A stretch of 64,000 nt of DNA, from NCBI GenBank assembly GCA_035487295.1, contig DATHMH010000022.1:62001-126000 (forward strand). Direction: 5' to 3'. Shown in pieces: positions 43,960 to 53,100 of this stretch. Under the pieces are notes generated by a model, which was not told where the DNA came from, did no database searches, and worked only from the letters and a program-made list of their open reading frames with translations. Position 1 is the first letter of the stretch. The number at the start of each line of letters is the position of its first letter. The translations under genes and the position numbers were made by a program. The DNA comes from QIAW01 sp035487295 (GTDB lineage Bacteria > Acidobacteriota > Terriglobia > Terriglobales > Acidobacteriaceae).

Positions 43960-44381
43960 AGAGCAGTTCACCACACAGGCACATAGAAAAGCGTTTGAGA
44001 ACCGGCAAGCTGCCGGCTGCGCTAAATTTAACCACAAAGGATACAAAGGGTCACAAGGGAATTTGTCGGAACCAAAAAGATCAGGGGGTTGCGCCAACGC
44101 TACACAGCCGAGGACGGCTGCATTACTATGACCAAAATTTTTCCCGTTCTGCGATGATTTTCAAGGGGTAGCTCATACAAAACACTCTCTGGTTTTCAAT
44201 CGGTCATCGTCTCGATTCCATCAGCGCGAGGGAAAAATCCAAGCGAAAGTCCGGTTTCAGCCGTGGGTGGTGCCCAGCGCCATCGGAAGTCCTTCTCTCG
44301 CTTCGCGGGATCAGGATGACAGTGCATGAAGAGATATAGTCTTTGATTGCGGCTTGCCGCGCTGCGCCACACAAACTTTAT
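43960..44381. other. Spacer with several repeat families, no gene
   Basis: It contains TTTAACCACAAAGGATACAA, GGGTCACAAGGG (about 44028-44062), the inverse of a family at 59386-59415 and 61140-61190. It also has ACAGCCGAGGACGGCTG (44104-44120, a palindrome also at 47473-47490) and CCTTCTCTCGCTTCGCGGGA, TCAGGATGACAG (about 44290-44321). No coding frame is credible. Confidence 0.55.
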
Positions 44382-45425
44382 TCAGGCGGTGCGGGAGTGT
44401 TGCAACAACCTATCTTTAAAGGGATTGGGAATGCGGAGTCTCTTCTTCAGATGAGCGCGGGCGTTGTGAATGGACTTGCGCACCTGCTCGCCGTCGCGCT
44501 CCATGGTGGCGGCGATTTCTTCCAGGCTGAAGCCCTCGACGGCGTAAAGAATGAATGCTTCCCGGTCTTCCTTCTTTGCCCTGAGCAGGGCGGCTTCGAC
44601 CAGGTTCACCATTTCGTCGGAATACATAATCTGTTCCGGCGTGGCCTGGCGCGTATCGGCAATCACTTCTTCCGCCAGCATTGTTTCATCCAGCTGGTGG
44701 AACTGCATTACAGCTTCGTCACTGCCGGTCACATTGCGCTCGCGTTCTGAGCGCTCGAGAGGAATCGCGTTATCCTGCTGGCGGTTGTCGCCGGCCAGGC
44801 GGTTGATCGCAAGTATGGCAACGCGATACATCCAGCGCTCAAGGGTCAGCAGGTCGGGCTTGTTCTCGTCTTCACCCAGGGCGGTGGCCACGACTTCGTC
44901 GAGAACTTCTTTCTGGTCGACGGCGCGCGGATCCAATTGTCCCTGGCTGGCACGATAGCGCAACTCGCGCACGATGAAGCGCTCGATCTTGGCCAGATTA
45001 GCGTTGATAAACGAATAGATATCTTCTCCCGAAGCGATGGCCGGATGCACCGCCGCCAGCGTCTGCTCAAATGGAACCTGCCTGGCGTGACCGTTCCCCT
45101 CTTTTCTGCGGGCGCGGCGGTGGAATCCGCGCAGCAGGTCTTTGTGCTTGGTCAGTTGCTTGAGCAGCTCGTTGAATGCAGACTTCATAGCAAGCACCGC
45201 CGTGCGTCCCGATTGCTGCGAGGCCAACTGACCGGAAGGCAGACGGAGATTGAGCGAGATCGAGGTCTCTCCACGCAGAGAGCTACCCTGATCCACAATG
45301 CCGTGCAGGTGAACAAGCTCAGGACGAAACACGAGCAAACGCCGGTCCAGCTTTTGAATATGGTGGGCGAACTCACGCTCAACATCGGGGGCCTTGGCGG
45401 TCTTGTAACTTATGTGTACGTTCAT
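44382..45425 (-). CDS. HPF-like ribosome-binding domain fused to a sigma-70-like factor
   Basis: This 347-residue protein joins two families. Residues about 1-105 match the ribosome hibernation factor (HPF/YfiA, S30AE) pattern: MNVHISYKTAKAPDVEREFAHHIQKLDRRL, then RGETSISLNLRLPSGQLASQ and AVLAMKSAFNELLKQLTKHKDLL. Residues about 130-240 look like sigma region 2 (DIYSFINANLAKIERFIVRELRYRASQGQL, LTLERWMYRVAILAINRLAG). Residues about 285-335 look like sigma region 4 (ALLRAKKEDREAFILYAVEGFSLEEIAATMERDGEQVRKSIHNARAHLKKRL). The frame runs through without a break. It could couple ribosome dormancy to transcription, but that is inference; each half's activity is unproven. Confidence 0.87.
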   Translation of the reverse strand: MNVHISYKTAKAPDVEREFAHHIQKLDRRLLVFRPELVHLHGIVDQGSSLRGETSISLNLRLPSGQLASQQSGRTAVLAMKSAFNELLKQLTKHKDLLRGFHRRARRKEGNGHARQVPFEQTLAAVHPAIASGEDIYSFINANLAKIERFIVRELRYRASQGQLDPRAVDQKEVLDEVVATALGEDENKPDLLTLERWMYRVAILAINRLAGDNRQQDNAIPLERSERERNVTGSDEAVMQFHQLDETMLAEEVIADTRQATPEQIMYSDEMVNLVEAALLRAKKEDREAFILYAVEGFSLEEIAATMERDGEQVRKSIHNARAHLKKRLRIPNPFKDRLLQHSRTA

Positions 45426-45676
45426 AGAACCTCGTAGGAATCGAAGTCGCAGGGGAACGTTGATGTTTTTTCAGCCAACAGGAAAAACCGCTGGCGTGAA
45501 AGCTTATTTGTCGTGATTCTACACCCGCGAAAGACAGCCGGAGCACAAAATTAGATTGAGGCTAGGTAGATAAAATGCTTGCAATTTTAAAATGTTGTCT
45601 TCTAGAAAACAATTTCTTGTCTTACATGACCCAAAGTAAATCGCGTTTCGCGAGAATTACATGGTCTCACTCACGC
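45426..45676. other. Spacer upstream of the HPF-sigma gene
   Basis: No gene is seen. The AT-rich stretch about 45555-45640 (CTTGCAATTTTAAAATGTTG, TCTTCTAGAAAACAATTTC) may hold the promoter, but no certain boxes can be placed. Confidence 0.4.
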
Positions 45677-46093
45677 TCACGCAAGTGCTTTTTCCGCCCA
45701 GCATTTGACTTCATCTAACGCCTGGCCTTTTAGCTTTGACAACACAGCATCAGTGATTTCGCGAGCCTTGCGGCTTCCACAAAGGATTATTCCAAGCGCA
45801 ATTGCTCTCTTTGCTGCGAACTCATCGGTACCAGCGTAACGCCGAGCATCTTCCAGATTGCCTGAGAGCAATCTAAGCACCTCGGTTGGATTCGCAAATC
45901 GCTTCCAAAAAGGGACGGCTTTTTCAACAACGCGCTGAACAAACTCTTCAGCCACTCTAGCTGCCTCTTGTTCCTCAGCTAAAACCCACGGTTTTCGAAA
46001 GATAGCAAGAAATTCCTTACAATCTGGGCGGGTTCCCACCGTGGATCGAGCAGCAATATCCTTTAAAGCCCAACTTGCCAAAGCGGCCGTCAA
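45677..46093 (-). CDS. Hypothetical protein, possibly a frameshifted DUF4304-like remnant
   Basis: The continuous frame (138 residues from a TTG at 46093) encodes a helical protein (EQEAARVAEEFVQRVVEKAVPFWKRF, TDEFAAKRAIALGIILCGSRKAREI). Just upstream in another frame, an ATG at 46124 gives MVLKKALFRELDGRFGKLGF, which resembles the usual start of DUF4304-type proteins. A frame change near 46075-46090 would join the two. The gene may therefore be decayed and missing its middle, or the TTG start may be native. No function is known. Confidence 0.5.
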   Translation of the reverse strand: MTAALASWALKDIAARSTVGTRPDCKEFLAIFRKPWVLAEEQEAARVAEEFVQRVVEKAVPFWKRFANPTEVLRLLSGNLEDARRYAGTDEFAAKRAIALGIILCGSRKAREITDAVLSKLKGQALDEVKCWAEKALA

Positions 46094-46174
46094 GCTCTCT
46101 AAAAAGTGCTTTCTTCAAAACCATTTTCAAAACTGCACCACCGGTCTCTTGTCAACTTGAATTGGCTTCTATTC

Positions 46175-47314
46175 TCACACCGCCACCGTAAACGAGGTCT
46201 CAGTCCGGGTCACGGGGTGGTACATGGTGTCGCGCTCGACGGGTTCGCGGCCGGCTTCGCGGATGAGGCGGGTGAGTTCTTCGCGGCGCATTCCCTGCGG
46301 CGTGGTGGCGCCGGCGTCATGGTAGATTTTTTCTTCGATCACGGTGCCGTCGATGTCATCGGCCCCGAAGCGCAGGGCGATCTGGGCGATTTTGGGGGTC
46401 ATCATCTGCCAGTAGGCCTTGATGTGGGCAAAGTTGTCGAGCACCAGGCGGCCTACAGCGATGTTCTTGATATCAAGCATGCCGGTGGTCTTGGGCAGAT
46501 GCTGCAACGGTGTGTTATCGGGATGGAAGGCCAGCGGAATGAAAGTCTGGAAGCCGCCTGTTTCGTCTTGCAATGCACGCAATTTCAGCAGGTGGTCGAC
46601 GCGGTCTTCATCGTTTTCCACGTGGCCGTAAAGCATCGTGGCATTGGAGCGCAGGCCGATCTGGTGCGCCTGGCGCGCGGTTTCAAGCCACTCCGTGCCA
46701 TCAATCTTGTGGTCGCAGATAATCGAGCGCACGCGGGGAGCAAAAATCTCTGCGCCGCCTCCCGGCAGCGAATCCACGCCCGCGGTCTTTAACTGCTCGA
46801 GCGTCTCGCGGATGGAAAGCTTGGCGCGTTTGGCCAGGTACGCAACCTCAACCATGGTGAAGGCCTTGAGATGCACCTTGGGGAAACGCTGCTTCAAACC
46901 GGCGATGAGGTCAAGAAAATACGAGAATGGCAGGTCAGGGTGCAATCCGCCGACGATATGAAATTCGGTGACCGCCTCCGAATATCCTGAAGCCGCCGTT
47001 TGCCAGGCCTCTTCCAGGGCCATGGTATAGGAGCCCGCGGTATCCTTTTTCCTGCCAAAAGCACACAGCCGGCAGGCCGCCACGCAAACATTCGTAGGAT
47101 TAATATGCCGGTTGACGTTGAAGTAGGTCACATCGCCGTGCATGCGCTCGCGTACCTGGTTGGCCATCCAGCCAATGGCCAGAATGTCGGACGATTGAAA
47201 GAGCGCGAGGGCATCAGCCTGCGTCAGGCGCTGGCGTGCAGTCACCTTCTCGGCGATCGGACGCAGGCGCGCATCGTCAGTCTGAAAGGCGTGAGTCTGG
47301 AATGTCTGGGCCAT
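46175..47314 (-). CDS. mqnE: Aminodeoxyfutalosine synthase MqnE (radical SAM)
   Basis: The 379-residue product is a radical SAM enzyme of the MqnE/MqnC/CofH group. The iron-sulfur motif CxxxCxxC is at Cys77, Cys81 and Cys84 (NVCVAACRLCAFGRK), preceded by HINPTN. The C-terminal RFGADDIDGTVIEEKIYHDAGATTPQGM matches MqnE best. MqnE joins SAM and the MqnA product to make aminofutalosine in the futalosine pathway to menaquinone. A UbiA prenyltransferase gene lies upstream on the same strand, which supports a menaquinone role. MqnC or CofH are less likely alternatives. Confidence 0.93.
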   Translation of the reverse strand: MAQTFQTHAFQTDDARLRPIAEKVTARQRLTQADALALFQSSDILAIGWMANQVRERMHGDVTYFNVNRHINPTNVCVAACRLCAFGRKKDTAGSYTMALEEAWQTAASGYSEAVTEFHIVGGLHPDLPFSYFLDLIAGLKQRFPKVHLKAFTMVEVAYLAKRAKLSIRETLEQLKTAGVDSLPGGGAEIFAPRVRSIICDHKIDGTEWLETARQAHQIGLRSNATMLYGHVENDEDRVDHLLKLRALQDETGGFQTFIPLAFHPDNTPLQHLPKTTGMLDIKNIAVGRLVLDNFAHIKAYWQMMTPKIAQIALRFGADDIDGTVIEEKIYHDAGATTPQGMRREELTRLIREAGREPVERDTMYHPVTRTETSFTVAV

Positions 47315-47631
47315 GAGGTATCAACAATTGATGATAACCCAGCGATGCGTTCTGATGCAGCCGTTTTCTGGCTTTTTGAACAGCCAAGAAGATGGCGTTC
47401 AAATTTTGGCGGGTTGGTGCGGGCCTGACACAAGTTTTCACACTTGGGAAAAGCTCTTATGGCTACAGGCACACAGCCGAGGACGGCTGTGCCACACGAT
47501 TCTCGCGGTGCAAGCGTCTTCTTCGCCGAGGAGTTTTTCCGCAGCTTCTGAAAGCCGTGCTCTTCCACAGTCGAGGACAAAGCAATTAGGAAACCGCTCC
47601 AGGAACCGGTATGGAGAGATTGGGGTAATGC
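47315..47631. other. mqnE-ubiA spacer
   Basis: No gene is seen. It contains the palindrome ACAGCCG-AGGA-CGGCTGT (47473-47490), shared with 44104-44120 and, less perfectly, near 16048-16066. Confidence 0.55.
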
Positions 47632-48534
47632 CTATCGCCTGGGCAGCAGCAGGTCCGCCGCGATAAAGAGGAAAAACACCACGGAAATTACACCGTTCAT
47701 GGTGAAGAATGCGGCGTTGAGTTTGCTGAGATCATTGGCCCGTACCAGCGAATGCTCGTAAAGCAGCAGCAGGGATACGACCACAAGGCCGGCCAGCGCC
47801 AGCTTGCCTAAGCCAAACACAACGACCAGCGCCGCCAGCAATCCCAGCATTACCAGGTGCAGACCGCGCGCAATCCAGAGAGCATTACCGATGCCAACAA
47901 AACGCGGGATTGAATAAAGCCGGTTTTGCCGGTCAAAATCATAATCCTGGCAGGCATAGAGCACATCGAATCCTGCCACCCAGAAGGCGACGGCGGCGGT
48001 GAGCAGCAGAATGCGCGGATCAAGCGACCCGCGGACGGCGATCCAGGCCGCGGCGGGCGCGATTCCCAGAGCGAATCCCAACACCAGATGCGACCAGCGC
48101 GTAAACCGCTTGGTATAGGAGTACAAAAGAACAACTGCCAACGCCACCGGCGAAAGATAAAGAGCCAGCCGGTTCAGCCGCCAGGCCGCCAGCACAAGAA
48201 GCGCAGCGGAGACCACAACGAACACAGCAACAAATTTTCTTGAAAGCGCACCCGCGGGAATGGCCCGCATGCTGGTGCGCGGGTTGGCGGCATCAATTTC
48301 CGCGTCCACCAGCCGATTGAAGGCCATGGCTGCCGAGCGCGCGCCCACCATGGCAACTACGATCCAGCCAAGCTGCCATGCGGCAGGCCATCCTCGGGCT
48401 GCGAGCATGGCTCCGCACAAGGCGAAGGGAAGCGCAAAGACCGAGTGCTCCCACTTGATCATCTCGAGCGTGGTGCGAATGTCGCGGAAGAACGGCACAA
48501 CAACATTGTAGCTGGGGCGGGCGGCAGCCGACAA
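47632..48534 (-). CDS. UbiA-family prenyltransferase (probable MqnP/UbiA)
   Basis: The roughly 300-residue product is an integral-membrane aromatic prenyltransferase with eight to nine helices. The two Asp-rich motifs are NRLVDAEID (73-81) and DYDFD (197-201), which bind Mg-prenyl diphosphate. The mqnE gene next to it on the same strand suggests it prenylates the futalosine-pathway naphthoate (MqnP role) rather than 4-hydroxybenzoate. The first codon is a TTG at 48534; GTG or ATG codons within the first 25 residues are possible true starts. The spacer to mqnE is 317 bases, so cotranscription is uncertain. Confidence 0.9.
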   Translation of the reverse strand: MSAAARPSYNVVVPFFRDIRTTLEMIKWEHSVFALPFALCGAMLAARGWPAAWQLGWIVVAMVGARSAAMAFNRLVDAEIDAANPRTSMRAIPAGALSRKFVAVFVVVSAALLVLAAWRLNRLALYLSPVALAVVLLYSYTKRFTRWSHLVLGFALGIAPAAAWIAVRGSLDPRILLLTAAVAFWVAGFDVLYACQDYDFDRQNRLYSIPRFVGIGNALWIARGLHLVMLGLLAALVVVFGLGKLALAGLVVVSLLLLYEHSLVRANDLSKLNAAFFTMNGVISVVFFLFIAADLLLPRR

Positions 48535-48633
48535 AAGTTGAATGATATTTGAACGTATTTACGGGGCAAGAATATTAGTGGGACAAAAAAAGCACAGCAA
48601 AAATGCTGCGCTTTCTGGCGAACTCGCGGCGAC

Positions 48634-49422
48634 TTACCGGGCCTGCTCCATATTCATTCGGTCGCCGGGTATGGCAATTTTGTCGTCCACGCTAAACACG
48701 CCCGGTACCGAGCGCGCCTGGAAGTACGCAACCTGCCTATCCAACTTGTTATCCACCGCGCCGTAGAGGGTCACGTGCCCGTTCTGCACCACGATGCGGA
48801 TGGGCGCCTCGGGATCAAGCGCATATCTCTGCAGTACCGGACTTCCGTAAATAGCGCGAGCCAGGCGAAGGCGCAACTGATCATCGAAGAAAGAAACAGG
48901 GGCCACCTGAATGTTATCGGTGACGTCAGTCACGCCCTTGGCATTTTCCACGATGGAAAGCGCCGAGTCGCGATCGGTGTAATTCAGCACATTGCCGCCA
49001 AGGACCACGTGGCCGTCGTTGACCTGCAGCGTAAGATTGTTAAACACAATGCCCTGGCCTATGCGGTCGTAACGGAGCTTGCCCGCCAGCATCTTCGCGA
49101 GTTGGTCATCGGGAATTGCCTCGGTGCTGACCTGCACCTGGTTGCGCACGCCCTCAACCCCCTGCACGCCTTTCACCGTGTCATGCAGACGTAGTTTGTT
49201 GTGATAACTGTCGACGGAGCCCTGCAGGGTCACAATGCTGTCTTCAACCACGGGGCGAACATTCTTAAAGCTGGGATGCTGGGCCAGCATCTTCCCCACA
49301 TTTTGTAATACCTTGGTATCCGTTGCGCTCGTCGCGTTACTCGGCTGCGCAACCGTAAACACCGGGACACTCAAAGCCAAAATCAAAAGCGCAATACAAA
49401 ATCTACTCTTGCGGTTCAGCAT
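48634..49422 (-). CDS. Periplasmic protein with three BON domains
   Basis: The 262-residue product has a signal peptide (about 1-25, IALLILALSVPVFTVAQ) and three BON modules. These are about residues 34-105 (VTLQGSVDSYHNKLRLHDTVKGVQGVEGV), 108-178 (VVLGGNVLNYTDRDSALSIVENAKGVTDV) and 182-255 (VTLYGAVDNKLDRQVAYFQARSVPGVFSV). BON domains (as in OsmY) bind membranes or other proteins during envelope stress. AGGAG before the ATG supports the start. A palindrome (49440-49459) lies just upstream. Confidence 0.9.
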   Translation of the reverse strand: MLNRKSRFCIALLILALSVPVFTVAQPSNATSATDTKVLQNVGKMLAQHPSFKNVRPVVEDSIVTLQGSVDSYHNKLRLHDTVKGVQGVEGVRNQVQVSTEAIPDDQLAKMLAGKLRYDRIGQGIVFNNLTLQVNDGHVVLGGNVLNYTDRDSALSIVENAKGVTDVTDNIQVAPVSFFDDQLRLRLARAIYGSPVLQRYALDPEAPIRIVVQNGHVTLYGAVDNKLDRQVAYFQARSVPGVFSVDDKIAIPGDRMNMEQAR

Positions 49423-49439
49423 ACGTTCTCCTCTTCTTT

Positions 49440-49459
49440 AAGTAAGTATCTACTTACTT
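49440..49459. promoter_or_regulatory. Perfect palindrome between pcm and BON gene
   Basis: AAGTAAGTA, TC, TACTTACTT has perfect 9-bp arms. It sits 18 bases upstream of the BON gene start and 31 bases after the pcm stop. It could be an operator for the BON gene or a hairpin in the bam-tam-pcm transcript. Confidence 0.6.
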
Positions 49460-49489
49460 CGTTAGATGAAGACGCACTCTCTTTGACTG

Positions 49490-50152
49490 TTAAGTTTTGT
49501 AACCTTCTGCTCCAATGAGAGGGACAAAGCGGCAGTTATCGAGCAGGGTGGTGGCCAGGCTGCCTGCCTGCTTGCGCACAAGCTGAAGCTGCTGATTTTC
49601 AGGGCCGCCAACGGGAAGGATGAGCCGCCCGCCTTCTGCAAGCTGCTGCACCAGCGGCTGTGGAACATAAGGAGCCGCGGCGGAAACGACAATGACGTGG
49701 TAAGGGCCGTACTGCGGCAATCCGAGCGTGCCGTCGCCTACTGCGATTGTCACGTTGGTATAACCCAGGTTCATCAGACGCTCGTCGGCCAATTTGGCCA
49801 GCAAGGCATAGCGCTCCATGGAGTAGACATGCGCCGCTAGTTCGGCCAGCAAAGCCGTTTGATATCCCGAGCCGGTGCCGATTTCCAGTACGATCTCTTG
49901 CGGACCCACGCGAACGGCTTCCAGCATGGCAGCCACGATGTAAGGCTGCGAGATCGTCTGCTCGGCCTCAATGGCAACGGGCTGGTCTTCGTAGGCGTGC
50001 CGTTGTTTATCGGCGGGGACAAAAAGATGGCGCGGCACGCGTTCCATGGCTGCCAACACTCGTTCATCCCGAATGCCTCGATGCCGCAATTGGGTTGCGA
50101 CCATCGCCAGGCGCGGAAGTTGCCACGGATCGCCACTGGGGGGCCCTGCCAT
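49490..50152 (-). CDS. pcm: Protein-L-isoaspartate O-methyltransferase
   Basis: The 220-residue product repairs isoaspartyl residues using SAM. Signatures are VPRHLFVPADKQRHAYEDQPVAIEAEQTISQPYIVAAMLEA, the SAM motif VLEIGTGSGYQTALLAEL (about 88-105), and ILPVGGPENQQL. It is the last gene of bamA - surA-like - tamB - pcm, 21 bases after tamB, so it is probably cotranscribed. Confidence 0.94.
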   Translation of the reverse strand: MAGPPSGDPWQLPRLAMVATQLRHRGIRDERVLAAMERVPRHLFVPADKQRHAYEDQPVAIEAEQTISQPYIVAAMLEAVRVGPQEIVLEIGTGSGYQTALLAELAAHVYSMERYALLAKLADERLMNLGYTNVTIAVGDGTLGLPQYGPYHVIVVSAAAPYVPQPLVQQLAEGGRLILPVGGPENQQLQLVRKQAGSLATTLLDNCRFVPLIGAEGYKT

Positions 50153-50173
50153 CCAACACCTCCACGGGCTTGA

Positions 50174-53100
50174 TTATCGTCTACGCTGACGGATTCTGAA
50201 ATCGAATCCTACAACTCCATACTGATCGCGGAGCGCCACCAGCGAAAGGTTCTTATTGATTTGAATTTCGATCTGTATCACCTGTTGCGCCGATTGGGAA
50301 AGATTTGTGATGTAGGTGAGCGTCACCTTATTCGAGACTGATTGCTCAACCGTGAGGCGCGCGCCCGGCGTGCCGGGCTCGCCGACCTGAGGATCGATCT
50401 TGATACGGCTGGCCCCGAACAATCGCTGCACCCGGCTGCTCAGCGCGTAATTCAAAGCCTGGCCCAGGATCGCGTTGGCGGCTGTATCTGTAATCGTCGT
50501 GGAATTCTGGGTATTGTTCAATACCTGCTCTTCGCGAGTGCGTCCCAGGGCCAGTAGCGCAATGATATCGGCGGGGGGCAGGGGCGGATCGGACCGATAG
50601 GTCGTCGTCAGTCTGTCAATGGGACCGTGGAATCCCAGCACAATGTCATAGTCACGCACGCGAGTTGTGGCTTCCATGTCCAAAATAGGAATGATCGCCA
50701 GAGGATTGATGAAAAGCAAGTCCCCGCGGTCCAGATGATAGGTCGTGCCATTGAAGTAGATGTCGCCCGATGAAATGTTTACCCTGCCCAGCACAACCGG
50801 GCGGGCAACCGTGCCCCGCAAGTTCAAATCGGCGTCTCCGGAAACCTTGGCCAGCGAACTTTGCACCTGCAGTTCAGGGCGGGTGACGACATGCACGGCA
50901 AGATGAACGTTGCTCAAGGGGGAATCCGCGCTCGAAGTGAAAGACTCCTGCTTGCTTTTTATGACATACGATCCGAAATCGAAGCTGGGAGTCAGACTGA
51001 ACCGGTTGACGGTGATCTCGCCGGAAAGAGTCGAACTTTGAGGAGAGCCGGCAAAGCGCAAATCGGCGCTGGCCTCGGCGCTCACCCCTTGCGGATAACG
51101 CAAACGCACATCATTTCCGGTTGCAGCCAAATCGAAGTAGATGCCGCGCGAATATGCAATAAAACCACTCAGCTTCAGGTCCCCGCCGCCGGAGCGTGCC
51201 GTCAACGACTGAACTTGAAGACGGTTCTGGTTAAAGACCAGGGTTCCGTTCATCTCGCTCAGGCCATTAGGCAGGTCAATCAGCGAGACTCCGGCGTTTG
51301 AAATTTGTACCTGGCCGCCCACTGCGGGCTGGTTGAAGGTTCCAGTCACTCTCATGGCAACCGACATCGCGCCATAGGACTGTAACCCGGGATAATATCC
51401 CTGCAGCACCTGCAGATTCATCTGCCCGTTGATATTAAGGTTGACCGGCTCCTGCCGGGAAAATGGCAATGAACCCTGCGCAGAGAAATCTGTGCCTTGA
51501 CCTACGATGCGCACCTGCTCAAGTTTTAATACTCCTTGATCGTCGGAAAAACGAATCGGACCTTCATTGCGTAATTTCACATTTTCGATATCGGCCGAAA
51601 GCTGGGAAAACTCTCCTGTAAGGTTGACGTGCTGAAGATCACGCAACGGACCTTGCAGATGAAGGCTGCCCTCAGCCGAGGAGTGCCCGGTGATGTGGCC
51701 TTGCAAATAGGCGTGCAGCAGGGGATCGAAATCGATGCGGCGCAGGTTGAGAGTAATATCGGCCGGCCATGAGCCGCGCATCAATACATTGCCATCAAGC
51801 TGCAAGGTGGCGTCCTGCAGTTGCGAGTAGGCTTTCAGGCGCAGATCAGCGCCCTGCGTGCTGGCTTCTATCGTAAGGTCGCCTTGCCGCTCGCCGTTGA
51901 GCACCAGATCGCGCAATGTCGCTTTGGCGTTCAGGATCGGCGCGTTCAACGTCCCCGAACCGGATGCCTGAAAGGCCGCCATCCCCTGCACGGAAAGCTT
52001 TTCCGAGTTCAATGCCGGTATGTGCGTCAGATCGAAGTTCTCTCCGGCAACGTTGAAGCTGATGCCTTCATCCGCGAGGTTATAGCTGCCGCCGCCGGTC
52101 ATTCTCGCTCCGTTCAGCGCGAGAACAAAATTATTCAACTGCACTTCTTGCTGGGTGAGGCACATCTGGGAGCGCAAAGATTTGAAAGGCCTGCCCCAGG
52201 CCGTGCCCTGCGCCAGCTCAAAGCTGCCATCGCCGTGAGGATCAACACGAGTGCCGGAAAGCTGGAAATTTAAATTCACAGTCCCAGTGACCGGGTAGCT
52301 GACGCCGGCTAGGCTTTGCAAATCTTCGAGCGGAGCATCATGGACAGCAATGGCCGCCGAAAATTGGCTGTCATCGGTGAACCTGTATCGATGCAAAGCC
52401 GCCGAAAGTTGCAGATCGATCTGCGTTTGTCCGCGCGTCAGACTGCCTGCGCGCACCGTGAGGTTGTTGGAGTCGAAATGTACGTCAGCGCTGAGCTGAT
52501 CCCAATGGATACGCTGTGGCGGCTGCGAATTTTGAGCCGCAGTCTGCAATCTGCCTGCTGGTTTGAAGGCAATTGCTGGAAACAAAGTATAAAAATCTGT
52601 GAGCTCCAGATGCCCGTTGACCGCGGGAGAATTCAGTCTCCCGCTGACCACTCCAAGAAACGAAGCAGGGCCGTGCAATTCCACCGGGGCATTTGAAATG
52701 CTCAAGGCCGGAGAAATATTCAAAGCAGAGAGCAGAGGCTGAAGCTCGTAACTATTACCAGACTTCACGCTCAGGTTGAGCATGGAATTTGGGCCGCTCA
52801 AGATTCCAGATGCGGTGACAGTTGTAAACACGGTGGCAAGATGAGCATCGGTAATATTGAGCCGGTTACCGGCACGCTGATAATTCCCACGAAGCTCTCC
52901 CTGCAAAGGCAACGCATAAGCAGGGGGCTTTGCCGGCGGTGTCACTGTCGCCACAACTGTGGTTTGTAGGGCGTTCAGGCTTCCTTTCCAGTTCAGATCC
53001 ACGTCTCCGCTGATCTCGCCTGCCGGGCGCAGGCGATCGAGGGGCATTGCCCGCGTGGAAATTGCTCTCGTAATTTCCGATGCCTGCAACGCACGAAGAT

